From Halopseudomonas xiamenensis (lineage in GTDB: Bacteria; Pseudomonadota; Gammaproteobacteria; Pseudomonadales; Pseudomonadaceae), in NCBI RefSeq assembly GCF_014219065.1, contig NZ_JACLGO010000004.1, forward strand, positions 122,676 through 186,675: 64,000 nt of DNA, read 5' to 3'. Under the pieces are notes generated by a model, which worked only from the letters and a program-made list of their open reading frames with translations, ran no database searches and was not told the DNA's origin. Below are positions 47,855 through 61,070 of this stretch, piece after piece (within the stretch, counting starts at the first letter, position 1; each line of letters opens with the position of its first letter). Both the position numbers and the translations under genes were made by a program.

Positions 47855-49217
47855 AACTTCCCTGACCCTGGCCCTCGGCATCGCCCTGCTGAGCGGCTGC
47901 AGCCTGTCCACGCCAGTACCGCAGAGCACGGTGCAGGCGCCCAGCCAATGGAATGCCAGCGCCGACTCGCTGGTCTGGCCACAGGCACAATGGTGGACCG
48001 AATACCAGGCGCCGCAGTTGTCCCGGCTGATGGCCCAGGCGCGCACCGGCAACCTCGACCTGGCCACCGCAGCTACTCGCCTGCTGCAGGCCGATGCACA
48101 GCTGCGCCAGAGCGGCGCCAGCCTGCTGCCCAGCGTGGACGGCAGTGCCAGCGGCCGACGCAGTGGCAACAGTGGCGACGGTGATGTCAGCAACAGCTTC
48201 GGCGCCACCCTCAGCGCCAGCTATGAGGTGGACTTCTGGGGTCGCAACCGCGCCGCGGTCGCAGCGGCCACCGCCAACCTGAATGCCAGCCGCTACGACC
48301 TGGAGGCGCTGGCCATCAGCACCGATGCCAGCGTCGCCAGCAGCTGGTTCCAGCTGGTGGAGAACCAGGCCCGCCTGCAACTGGCGCAGGACAACCTGGC
48401 CGCCGCCGAGCGGGTACTGGCGATCGTCGAGGCGCGCTACCGCTATGGCGCCGATGACAGCCTGGCGCTGAGCCAGCAGCGCGCACTGGTCGCCCAGTTG
48501 CGCGCCAACCTGCCGGCGCTGCAGCAGCAGACCCTGCAACTGCGCAACAGCCTGGCGCTGCTGCTGGGCCAGGGCCCGGACTTCGTACCGGGCAGCCTGC
48601 CGGAGATGGCCAGCATCCACGTACCCGAACCGGGCGCCGGTCTGCCCTCGGAACTGCTCAATCGGCGCCCGGACATCCGCGCCAGCGAACAGCGGCTGCT
48701 GGCGGCCAATGCCAACCTGACCGCCGCCCGCGCCGCGCTGTATCCGAGCATCCAGCTGACCGGCAGCTACGGCGCGCAGAGTTCGGTGCTCTCCGATCTG
48801 GTCAGCAACCCGCTGAACCCCTGGAGCCTGGCCGCCGGACTGACCCAGCCGATCTTCGACGGCGGGCGCCTGCGTGCCCAGGTCGAGATCAGCCAGGCCA
48901 GCCAGCAGGAAGCCCTGATCGGCTACCAACGGGCGATTCTCGATGCGCTGATCGATGCCGATACCGCCCTCGGCGCATTGCAGCAGGCGCGCCTGCAGTA
49001 TCAGCTGCAGCAGGCCGCCACTGCCGAGGCGCAACTGGCCTTCGAACTGGCCGAGGCCCGCTACAAGGCCGGCGCCATCGACCTGCAGAACCTGCTCGAT
49101 ACCCAGCGCTCGTTCTTCCAGAGCCAGGACAGCCTGGTACAACAGCGCGCCGCCTGGCTGCAGGCCACGGTCGACCTGTTCCGGGCCCTGGGGGGCGGCT
49201 GGCAGGCGTTTTCCTGA
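47844..49217 (+). CDS. Outer membrane efflux lipoprotein (NodT/OprM family)
   Basis: A 457-residue outer membrane channel of the TolC/OprM superfamily, third gene of the macAB operon. The signal [13 protein letters not shown] places a lipobox Cys at residue 19. Two OEP repeats follow: [37 protein letters not shown] and [23 protein letters not shown], with the family [19 protein letters not shown]. The start is chosen as GTG at 47844, which overlaps the macB end by 11 bases and gives a good lipoprotein signal; a TTG at 47823 is the alternative. REP DNA follows the stop. Confidence 0.87.
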   Translation: MRTRTSLTLALGIALLSGCSLSTPVPQSTVQAPSQWNASADSLVWPQAQWWTEYQAPQLSRLMAQARTGNLDLATAATRLLQADAQLRQSGASLLPSVDGSASGRRSGNSGDGDVSNSFGATLSASYEVDFWGRNRAAVAAATANLNASRYDLEALAISTDASVASSWFQLVENQARLQLAQDNLAAAERVLAIVEARYRYGADDSLALSQQRALVAQLRANLPALQQQTLQLRNSLALLLGQGPDFVPGSLPEMASIHVPEPGAGLPSELLNRRPDIRASEQRLLAANANLTAARAALYPSIQLTGSYGAQSSVLSDLVSNPLNPWSLAAGLTQPIFDGGRLRAQVEISQASQQEALIGYQRAILDALIDADTALGALQQARLQYQLQQAATAEAQLAFELAEARYKAGAIDLQNLLDTQRSFFQSQDSLVQQRAAWLQATVDLFRALGGGWQAFS

Positions 49218-49246
49218 GACTGCGAGAGCAGCGAGCCTTAAACATC

Positions 49247-49498
49247 GGGTTGTCGAGCATCTGCTCGACGACAGCCCCTTGCCCGCTCGGAGTCGGCGTA
49301 GCGCAGGCGCGCTACACCCCCAGGGTGGTGCTACGGGTTGTCGAGCACCTGCTCGACGACAAACTCCCTGCCCACTCGGAGCTGGCGTAGCGCAGGCGCG
49401 CTACACCCCCAGGGTGGTGCTACGGGTTGTCGAGCCCCTGCTCGACGACAACCCCCCTGCCCGCTCGGAGTTGGCGTAGCGCAGGCGCGCTACACCCC
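49247..49498. repeat. Tandem array of an 88-89-base unit with two palindromes each
   Basis: Palindrome type 1, GGGTTGTCGAGC..CTGCTCGACGACA, occurs at 49247, 49335 and 49424. Type 2, GGCGTAGCGCAGGCGCGCTA followed by CACCCC, occurs at 49295, 49384 and 49473. The two alternate with a period of 88-89 bases, so the array has nearly three full units. Sequence between palindromes is repeated too (CAGGGTGGTGCTAC, and ACTCCCTGCCC-like). It fills most of the 370-base gap between the efflux channel and the next gene. Confidence 0.88.
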
Positions 49499-49587
49499 GG
49501 GGTTGGGGCCCGGCAAATTGGCCAATCCTGCGCAAAAGCCAGTACCATGGGCAGCGAACCATCCGCATCAGCTTACGGGAGTGCCCA

Positions 49588-50034
49588 TTGTCCGCCCTGC
49601 GCCTTGCCACCCTGGAACAACGCCATTTCCAGCTGCACAGCACACCGCTGCAGCAACTGGCCGAACACATGAACGGCCTGGATACGCTGTGCAAGACGCT
49701 CGGCGTGACGGCGCTGAGCCGCTTTGTCGATGTCACGGCCTTGGAGTTTTCCGCAGCCAGCGACCTGCTGCCCGCCGAGGACACCCCGCCGCAACCCGAC
49801 CCGGAAACCGGCCTGCCGTGGAGCATCGAGGACATGGCCTGGTTCCCCATCAGTACCGGCATGATTACCCTCGAAGCACTCAGCGGCCACCTGCAACGCA
49901 ACCGGCCGCGGGAAGTCTCCGGCGCCAACCACGCCCAGTTGCTCGACGCCCTGGCCTTCTGCGAAACCCAGCTGCGCCCGCTGGAAAGCGAGGGCGCGCA
50001 GTTCCATCTGGCAGCCGGCCACCAGGCTGGATAA
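49588..50034 (+). CDS. Small hypothetical protein, probable TTG start
   Basis: A 148-residue soluble protein I do not recognise. The frame starts at TTG 49588 with GGGAG six bases upstream; no ATG lies near. The product is mildly acidic (LLPAEDTPPQPDPETGLPWSIED in the middle) with an N-terminal helix (QQLAEHMNGLDTLCKTLG) and a C-terminal helical half (HAQLLDALAFCETQLRPLESE). No signal peptide, membrane segment or metal motif is seen. Codon third positions are strongly GC, as in real genes here. It stands alone between a REP array and an alpha/beta hydrolase gene. Confidence 0.6.
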   Translation: MSALRLATLEQRHFQLHSTPLQQLAEHMNGLDTLCKTLGVTALSRFVDVTALEFSAASDLLPAEDTPPQPDPETGLPWSIEDMAWFPISTGMITLEALSGHLQRNRPREVSGANHAQLLDALAFCETQLRPLESEGAQFHLAAGHQAG

Positions 50035-50158
50035 GCCGGGACACTCGGCGGATATTTATCCGGCCAATGGACAAGCCAGTCGCCGCCTGATTTGTCATAG
50101 TGGACAGTGCCCGTCCCCCATGCCGGGCTCCACCATGACAAGAGCGGAGAACATCGCC

Positions 50159-51130
50159 ATGCTGCAGACCGAACAACGCATCCTGGATGTCAACGACATC
50201 CAGCTCAGTGTCCACATTACCGGCCCGGAGCACGGCCAGCCGGTCTGGCTGCTGCATGGTTTCCCTGAATGCTGGTACTCCTGGCGCCACCAGATGCGCG
50301 CGCTGGCCGATGCCGGCTACCGGGTATTCGCCCCGGAGATGCGCGGCTATGGCCGCAGCAGCGCCCCGGCGGCGATCGAAGCCTATGACATCATCACCCT
50401 GTGCGGCGACATCCAGGCCGCCATGGATCACTTCGGGCAGACCCGGGTAGCCATGTTCGGACATGACTGGGGCGCCGTGGTCGCCTGGCACCTGGCCCTG
50501 CTCGAACCGCAGCGGGTGGCGGTCGTCTCGGGCATGTCGGTGCCCTTCGCCGGACGCCCCAGCAAGCCGGCGATCGAGGGTATGCGTGAACGTTTCAAGG
50601 ACAAGTTCCTGTATATCCTGTATTTCCAGGAGCCCGGCCCGGCCGAAGCGGAACTGGAAGCCGATATCGAACGTACCCTGCGTATCCTCATGCATGGCCG
50701 GCCCAGCGCCGGGAATGGGCTGATCCAGGACAAGCCAGCCGACTCGCGCTGGCTGGACGACTACCAGGACCCGCAGAACCTGCCCGCCTGGTGCCCGCAG
50801 GAGGCCTTCGACGTGTATGTGGAGACCTTCATCGACAACGGCTTCCATGGCCCACTGAACTGGTACCGCAATTTCGAGCGCAACTTCGAGCGTACCGCCG
50901 AGCTGGCTGGTCGGCAGGTGGAACAGCCGGCGCTGTTCATCATCGGGGACCGTGACCCTGTGGCCACCCTGGAAGCCTATGCCATCGGCAAGATGCCCAG
51001 CGTGGTGCCGCGCGTCGAGCAGCATGTGATCGAGCGCTGCGGGCACTGGGTGCAGAGCGAGAAGCCGGAACAGGTGAATGCACTGGTGCTGGATTTCCTT
51101 GAACGACACTATCGCCAGCAACAGCCCTGA
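50159..51130 (+). CDS. Alpha/beta hydrolase of the epoxide hydrolase/haloacid type
   Basis: A 323-residue alpha/beta hydrolase. The oxyanion motif HGFPECWYSW near 34, the nucleophile Asp in FGHDWGAVVAW (near 106), an acid in IIGDRDPVA and the catalytic His in RCGHWVQSEKPEQV are all present. The Asp nucleophile and FPE/WYSWR pattern place it among soluble epoxide hydrolases and fluoroacetate dehalogenase-like enzymes; substrate unknown. I prefer the ATG at 50159, preceded by GGAG at nine bases, over that at 50135. Monocistronic. Confidence 0.85.
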   Translation: MLQTEQRILDVNDIQLSVHITGPEHGQPVWLLHGFPECWYSWRHQMRALADAGYRVFAPEMRGYGRSSAPAAIEAYDIITLCGDIQAAMDHFGQTRVAMFGHDWGAVVAWHLALLEPQRVAVVSGMSVPFAGRPSKPAIEGMRERFKDKFLYILYFQEPGPAEAELEADIERTLRILMHGRPSAGNGLIQDKPADSRWLDDYQDPQNLPAWCPQEAFDVYVETFIDNGFHGPLNWYRNFERNFERTAELAGRQVEQPALFIIGDRDPVATLEAYAIGKMPSVVPRVEQHVIERCGHWVQSEKPEQVNALVLDFLERHYRQQQP

Positions 51131-51175
51131 GCTCCCCGCAGGGATGCTGCCAATCGGGGCATAGGGCATGCTGCC

Positions 51176-51318
51176 TGTCGTCGCGCAGGCGCGCGATAAC
51201 CCGATTCCTGCCGGGGAAGGCCCGCCTGCGTCGCTGGATGGTCTGCGGCCTTATCGAGAGCACTCCCCTGCATGCAGGCAAAGCGTTCCCCGGGTTGTCG
51301 CGCGCCTGCGCGACGACA
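51176..51318. repeat. REPIN: inverted pair of the TCGCGC palindrome
   Basis: TGTCGTCGCGCAGGCGCGCG (from 51176, continuing ATAACCCG) and, inverted, CGGGTTGTCGCGCGCCTGCG (51291-51310, continuing CGACGACA) flank about 87 bases. Together they fill most of the 305-base gap before yhhQ. They are variants of type 1 at 49 kb, with GAGC..GCTC in the stem replaced by GCGC..GCGC, so the pairing is kept. Confidence 0.82.
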
Positions 51319-51367
51319 GCACAACGCCACCCGACCTGCAGACCTGGCCCCGCCCCGGCCAAACCGG

Positions 51368-51373
51368 TATAGT
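51368..51373 (+). promoter_or_regulatory. Candidate -10 box for yhhQ
   Basis: TATAGT is one base from the TATAAT consensus. Transcription would begin near 51380, just before a small hairpin (GTCGCC/GGCGAC, 51381-51397) and the preQ1-like aptamer. No good -35 is seen at 17 bases upstream. Confidence 0.5.
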
Positions 51374-51396
51374 ACGCGCCGTCGCCATTCCGGCGA

Positions 51397-51428
51397 CATG
51401 GGTTCCCTAACCCCATCGATCAAAAAGG
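51397..51428 (+). promoter_or_regulatory. preQ1-I riboswitch-like aptamer upstream of yhhQ
   Basis: ATGGG (51398-51402) pairs with CCCAT (51412-51416) as P1. The loop TTCCCTAAC ends with a C at 51411 in the position that recognises preQ1. An A-rich tail CAAAAAGG (51421-51428) can pair its GG with CC of the loop as P2 of an H-type pseudoknot. The layout is almost the same as the well-studied Thermoanaerobacter aptamer as I remember it. The terminal AAGG is also part of the yhhQ Shine-Dalgarno sequence (start at 51436), so binding should block translation. The downstream gene is a queuosine-precursor transporter, which fits. Confidence 0.85.
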
Positions 51429-51435
51429 TGATCTC

Positions 51436-52089
51436 ATGTATCCCGTATCGCCCACGCGCTGGCGCCTGGCCCTGTCGTGCCTTATCGCGTTCCATATTTC
51501 CATCATCATTGCCAGCAACTACCTGGTGCAGCTGCCCATCACCCTGCTGGGCTGGCATACCACCTGGGGCGCGTTCAGCTTCCCGTTCATCTTCCTGGCG
51601 ACCGATCTGACCGTGCGCCTGCTCGGCAAGCAGGCGGCGCGGCGGGTCATCGCGCGGGTCATGCTGCCGGCGCTGGTGGTGTCTTATATCGTCTCGGTGC
51701 TGTTCCAGGAGGGCGCATTCCGTGGCTTCGATGCGCTGGCCCAGTTCAACTCCTTCGTCCTGCGCATCTCGCTGGCGAGCTTCCTCGCCTATGTCGTCGG
51801 CCAGTTGCTGGACATCCAGGTATTCGACCGTCTGCGCAAGCTCCAGCAGTGGTGGATAGCGCCCAGTGCAGCGATGATCGTCGGCAACCTGATCGATACC
51901 TTCGTATTCTTCAGCGTGGCGTTCTGGCGCAGCAGCAACGAGTTCATGGCCGCCAACTGGATCGAGATCGCCGCCGTCGACTACGTCATCAAGCTGGGGA
52001 TCAGCCTGATGCTGTTCGTGCCGCTGTACGGCATCGTGCTCAACGCCATCCTGCAGTTGCTCGCCGGGCGCAGGACCGCTGCGGCCTGA
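51436..52089 (+). CDS. yhhQ: Queuosine precursor (preQ0/preQ1) transporter YhhQ
   Basis: A 217-residue inner-membrane importer of DUF165/YhhQ. About six hydrophobic segments are visible (LALSCLIAFHISIIIASNYL, AFSFPFIFLATDLTVRLLG, ISLASFLAYVVGQLLDIQVF). Family residues are present in PFIFLATDLTVRL and PSAAMIVGNLIDTFVFFSVAFW. It supplies 7-deazaguanine precursors for queuosine in tRNA. Directly under a preQ1-I-like aptamer that overlaps its ribosome site; AAAAAGG at 51422-51428 is the likely Shine-Dalgarno. Confidence 0.93.
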   Translation: MYPVSPTRWRLALSCLIAFHISIIIASNYLVQLPITLLGWHTTWGAFSFPFIFLATDLTVRLLGKQAARRVIARVMLPALVVSYIVSVLFQEGAFRGFDALAQFNSFVLRISLASFLAYVVGQLLDIQVFDRLRKLQQWWIAPSAAMIVGNLIDTFVFFSVAFWRSSNEFMAANWIEIAAVDYVIKLGISLMLFVPLYGIVLNAILQLLAGRRTAAA

Positions 52090-52127
52090 GAGTACGCCGG
52101 CACTGCTTCAGTGACTGCCAGGCACCA

Positions 52128-52257
52128 GGCGTAGCGCAGGCGCGCTACACCCCATGGTCTCCCTGACAGCGGCACTCCACCATGACCCGGCTCTTCTCGA
52201 GTGCCCCCATCAGTGAACCAGGCACAAGATCGGGGTGTAGCGCCCCTGCGCTACGCC
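52128..52257. repeat. REPIN: inverted pair of GGCGTAGCG palindromes
   Basis: GGCGTAGCGCAGGCGCGCTA (52128-52147, continuing CACCCC) and, inverted, GGGGTGTAGCGCCCCTGCGC (52232-52251, continuing TACGCC) flank about 78 bases. The second copy carries an extra-G variant of the centre. They fill much of the 295-base gap between yhhQ and ligB; from 52258 to 52384 I see nothing recognisable. Confidence 0.8.
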
Positions 52258-52333
52258 TGCGACCTCGCAGCCACACAACAATCCGCGCAGAATGCCACCT
52301 GCGCCACAATTCCCGCCGCCTCTGCTTGTCTGA

Positions 52334-55949
<3,616 letters not shown>

Positions 55950-56211
55950 TAAAAACTCCTTGGGCTAGATCTATCTGCATCTGAGCATAAACCAGTTTCC
56001 CCTTGGTGGACCGCTTTTACCCCACCGCGTTCAGCGCAAAGATTTTTTCAGCCCGGTGAATCGACCTTCCCGAGGGCCGAAAACGGTACCTGCAGGAACT
56101 TGCGCAGGGCCTATAGGCATGGGGGTTACAGCCACTTTCTCGATAAATACATAACAGCTGTAAATATAAGCGCATAACGAGCCATAGCTCACAAGCCATG
56201 TAAATTGCGGG

Positions 56212-56241
56212 TTGTTCTCATTTTTTGGATGTGTTTATTAT
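56212..56241 (+). promoter_or_regulatory. Candidate promoter of the ectoine operon
   Basis: TTGTTC (56212-56217), an 18-base spacer and TATTAT (56236-56241) resemble a sigma-70 promoter. The 324-base speA-ectA gap is very AT-rich in its last 130 bases (from about 56140), unlike the coding DNA, as expected for osmotically controlled ect promoters. From 55950 to 56140 nothing else stands out apart from a TAGATCTA palindrome near 55965. Confidence 0.5.
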
Positions 56242-56249
56242 AAAAATGA

Positions 56250-56263
56250 ATTTACAAGTAAAT
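56250..56263. promoter_or_regulatory. Inverted repeat just upstream of ectA, possible operator
   Basis: ATTTAC-AA-GTAAAT is a perfect 6-2-6 inverted repeat lying between the candidate -10 and the ectA start, ten bases before the ATG. A bound repressor here would cover the start of the transcript. EctR-type MarR regulators bind similar sites near ect promoters in other bacteria; no such gene is in the window. Confidence 0.5.
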
Positions 56264-56273
56264 ATCAGAGCAC

Positions 56274-58102
<1,829 letters not shown>

Positions 58103-58117
58103 GGAAACGTAAAGAAC

Positions 58118-58519
58118 ATGATCGTACGTCAACTGAAAGACTGTGAAGCATCCGAGCGCAAGGTGGTTACCGAGACCTGGGACAGCACCCGGATGATCCT
58201 GAAGGAAGACAAGATGGGCTTTTCCTTCAACATCACCACCATTTACGCCGGCAGCGAGACCCACATCCACTACCAGAACCACCTGGAGTCGGTGTACTGC
58301 ATGAGCGGCAATGGCGAGATCGAGACCATCGCCGACGGCAAGATCTACAAGATCGAGCCGGGCACCCTGTACATCCTCGACCAGCACGACGAGCACCTGC
58401 TGCGCGGCGGCACCGAGGACATGAAAATGGCCTGCGTATTCAACCCGCCGCTGTCAGGCCGCGAAGTGCATGATGAAAACGGTGTCTACCCCGCCGATCT
58501 GAGCGCCGAACCGGCATAG
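58118..58519 (+). CDS. ectC: Ectoine synthase
   Basis: Cyclises N-gamma-acetyl-diaminobutyrate to ectoine. A 133-residue cupin; the metal-binding region is in [22 protein letters not shown] and [18 protein letters not shown] lies upstream of the ATG. Third gene of the operon, 15 bases after ectB. Confidence 0.97.
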   Translation: MIVRQLKDCEASERKVVTETWDSTRMILKEDKMGFSFNITTIYAGSETHIHYQNHLESVYCMSGNGEIETIADGKIYKIEPGTLYILDQHDEHLLRGGTEDMKMACVFNPPLSGREVHDENGVYPADLSAEPA

Positions 58520-58527
58520 GAGAAGCA

Positions 58528-59445
58528 ATGACCATCGTGCAAGCTGACCTTTACCCGTCACGCCAGCACAACCACCCCAGCTGGCAGCAACGGTTGGAAC
58601 CGATCACCTACCGCAGGGACGTGCGCAACGCACCACTGAGCGAAGAACAACTGTCGCGCTTCGAGCGCGACGGTTTCCTGGTGCTGGACAAGGTGTTCAG
58701 TGCCGCAGAGGTGGCACTGTTCAAGGATGAACTCGAGCGCATGCGGCATGACCCTGCGGTGCTGCAGGCCCCCACCGCCATCCGTGAACCGGACAGCGGC
58801 GCGCTGCGCTCGGTGTTCGCCATCCACCGCAGCAACCCGCTGTTCGCCCGGGTGGCGCGGGACCAGCGCACCGCCGGGCTGATCCGCTACCTGCTTGATG
58901 GCGACCTCTACGTCCACCAGTCCAGGCTGAATCTCAAGCCGGGCTTCAAGGGCAAGGAGTTCTACTGGCACTCCGATTTCGAGACCTGGCATACCGAGGA
59001 CGGTCTGCCGCGCATGCGCACCATCAGCTGTTCGATACTGCTGACCGACAACCAGCCCTGGAACGGGCCGCTGATGCTGATCCCCGGCTCGCATCGGCAC
59101 TACATCGGCTGCGTCGGCCAGACCCCGGAGAATCACTACGAGAAGTCCCTGCGCAGGCAGGAGTTCGGTATCCCGGACGATGACAGCCTCGCCGAACTGG
59201 TCGAGCGCTACGGTATCGCCCAGGCCACCGGCATGGCCGGCAGCGTGGTGCTGTTCGACTGCAACACCCTGCACGGCTCCAACAGCAATATCACCCCCAG
59301 CCCGCGCAGCAACCTGTTCTTCGTCTACAACCACGTGGACAACCAACCCATCACACCCTTCGACGGCATGCCGCCACGCCCGGAGTTCGTTGCCGAGCGT
59401 GGGCCGATCGAACCACTGCAGATCGGCCCGCAGCGATATCTGTGA
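58528..59445 (+). CDS. ectD: Ectoine 5-hydroxylase
   Basis: Fe(II)/2-oxoglutarate dioxygenase that converts ectoine to 5-hydroxyectoine. The 305 residues carry the iron ligands H148 and D150 (YWHSDFETWH) and H249 (CNTLHGSNSN), with the 2-OG Arg in PSPRSNLFFVYNH. AGGAG precedes the ATG. Its presence means the cell can make both solutes. Confidence 0.96.
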   Translation: MTIVQADLYPSRQHNHPSWQQRLEPITYRRDVRNAPLSEEQLSRFERDGFLVLDKVFSAAEVALFKDELERMRHDPAVLQAPTAIREPDSGALRSVFAIHRSNPLFARVARDQRTAGLIRYLLDGDLYVHQSRLNLKPGFKGKEFYWHSDFETWHTEDGLPRMRTISCSILLTDNQPWNGPLMLIPGSHRHYIGCVGQTPENHYEKSLRRQEFGIPDDDSLAELVERYGIAQATGMAGSVVLFDCNTLHGSNSNITPSPRSNLFFVYNHVDNQPITPFDGMPPRPEFVAERGPIEPLQIGPQRYL

Positions 59446-59482
59446 GCGGAGCTGACATCCATCAGAAAAAAGATAGGAAATC

Positions 59483-60913
59483 ATGCATACAGTAGAAAAG
59501 ATCGGCGGCACCTCGATGAGCCGCTTCGATGAAGTCCTCAGCAGCATATTCATTGGCCAGCGCCGCAACAGCGACCTATACAACCGCATCTTCGTGGTCT
59601 CGGCTTACGGCGGCATGACCAACCTGCTGCTGGAACACAAGAAGAGCGGCGAGCCCGGCGTCTACGAACGCTTCGCCGACGCACACAACGAGGACGCCTG
59701 GCTGGAGGCGCTGGAACAGGTACGCACCAGCATGCTGGCGAAGAATGCCGAGCTGTTTGCCGGCGATTACGAGCGCCAGGCCGCCGACCGCTTTATCGGT
59801 GGGCGCATCAATGATGCCCGCGACTGCATGCTCAACCTGCAGCAGCTGTGCTCCTATGGTCATTTCCAGCTCGGTGGCCACCTGATGAAGGTGCGCGAGA
59901 TGCTCGCCTCGCTGGGCGAGGCGCACAGCGCCTTCAACACCGTGCTGGCACTGAAGAAAAGCGGCGTCCAGGCCCGCCTGGTCGATCTGACCGGTTGGGA
60001 CCAGCAGGAACCGAAGACCTTCCAGGACATGATCGCCGACAGCTTCGCCGGCATCGATTTCACCCGCGAGCTGGTGGTCGCCACCGGCTACACCCACTGC
60101 AGCGAAGGGCTGATGAACACCTTCGACCGCGGCTACAGCGAGATCACCTTCGCCCAGATCGCCGCCGGCACAGGCGCCGCCGAGGCCATCATCCACAAGG
60201 AATACCACCTGTCCAGCGCCGACCCGAACCAGGTCGGCGTGGACAAGGTGGTGACCATCGGCCGCACCAACTATGACGTCGCCGACCAGTTGTCGAACCT
60301 CGGCATGGAGGCGATCCACCCCAAGGCCGCCCGCACCCTGCGCCGAGCCGGCATCCAGCTGCGCATCAAGAATGCCTTCGAGCCGGACCACGGCGGCACC
60401 ACCATCAGCCAGAACTACTGCAGCGAGAAACCCTGCGTGGAGATCATCGCCGGGCGCAAGGACGTGTTCGGGCTGGAGGTGTTCGACCAGGAGATGCTCG
60501 GCGACGTCGGCTATGACATCGAGATCACCCGCCTGCTCAAGCAGCTGAAGCTGTACGTGGTGAACAAGGATTCCGATGCCAACAGCATCACCTACTACAC
60601 CTCCGGCTCACGCAAGATGATGAACCGCGCCATCCGCCTGATCCAGGAGCGCTATCCGATGGCCGAGGTGCATATCCATAACATCGCCATCGTCTCGGCC
60701 ATCGGCTCCGACCTCAAGGTCAAGGGCATCCTGGCCAAGACCGTAGCGGCGCTGGCCGAGGCCGACATCAGCATCCAGGCCATCCACCAGTCGATCCGCC
60801 AGGTGGAGATGCAGTGCATCATCAACGAGGAGGACTACGACGCCGCCGTGGTCGCCCTGCACCGGGCGCTGATCGAACCGGAGAACCATGGGGATGTGAT
60901 AGTGGCGGCCTGA
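59483..60913 (+). CDS. ask: Ectoine-specific aspartate kinase (Ask_Ect)
   Basis: Phosphorylates aspartate, feeding aspartate semialdehyde into ectoine. The 476 residues have the family start VEKIGGTSM, FDRGYSEITFAQIAAGTGAAEAIIHKE with the kinase nucleotide region, and two C-terminal ACT-like parts (VYVVNKDSDANS, and VKGILAKTVAALAEADISIQAIHQSIRQVEMQ). Such ect-linked kinases have their own feedback behaviour, separating ectoine supply from lysine control. Last gene of the operon; a REPIN follows 24 bases later. Confidence 0.93.
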   Translation: MHTVEKIGGTSMSRFDEVLSSIFIGQRRNSDLYNRIFVVSAYGGMTNLLLEHKKSGEPGVYERFADAHNEDAWLEALEQVRTSMLAKNAELFAGDYERQAADRFIGGRINDARDCMLNLQQLCSYGHFQLGGHLMKVREMLASLGEAHSAFNTVLALKKSGVQARLVDLTGWDQQEPKTFQDMIADSFAGIDFTRELVVATGYTHCSEGLMNTFDRGYSEITFAQIAAGTGAAEAIIHKEYHLSSADPNQVGVDKVVTIGRTNYDVADQLSNLGMEAIHPKAARTLRRAGIQLRIKNAFEPDHGGTTISQNYCSEKPCVEIIAGRKDVFGLEVFDQEMLGDVGYDIEITRLLKQLKLYVVNKDSDANSITYYTSGSRKMMNRAIRLIQERYPMAEVHIHNIAIVSAIGSDLKVKGILAKTVAALAEADISIQAIHQSIRQVEMQCIINEEDYDAAVVALHRALIEPENHGDVIVAA

Positions 60914-60937
60914 GCGCCCGTTCCGTCTTCATTTAAC

Positions 60938-61027
60938 CCCCGTCATCCTTCGCGAAGGCGAAGGATCCAGGGTGCAGGTTGGCCCGGAGTGCCCTGTGGA
61001 TCCTTCGCCTTCGCGAAGGATGACGGG
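60938..61027. repeat. REPIN of the CCCGTCATCC family after ask
   Basis: CCCGTCATCCTTCGCGAAGG (from 60939, extending to GATCCA at 60969) recurs inverted as CCTTCGCGAAGGATGACGGG (61008-61027), arms about 31 bases, loop about 27. Within each arm CCTTCGCGAAGG is itself a palindrome. It lies between ask and a convergent hydrolase gene. The same family recurs at 62991-63079. Confidence 0.92.
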
Positions 61028-61070
61028 CAGAGAACAGCGCCACATGTTTTCAGGGAGAAACCACCCTGGA

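Noticed and set aside
45719..48208. 829-codon open frame antisense to macB
   Set aside because: It opposes a complete macB with all ABC motifs; the long frame results from high-GC codon bias and has no family features of its own.
49247..49498. Regular repeats looking like a short CRISPR array
   Set aside because: Repeats are self-palindromic, of two kinds, the spacers are also repeated, and there are no cas genes.
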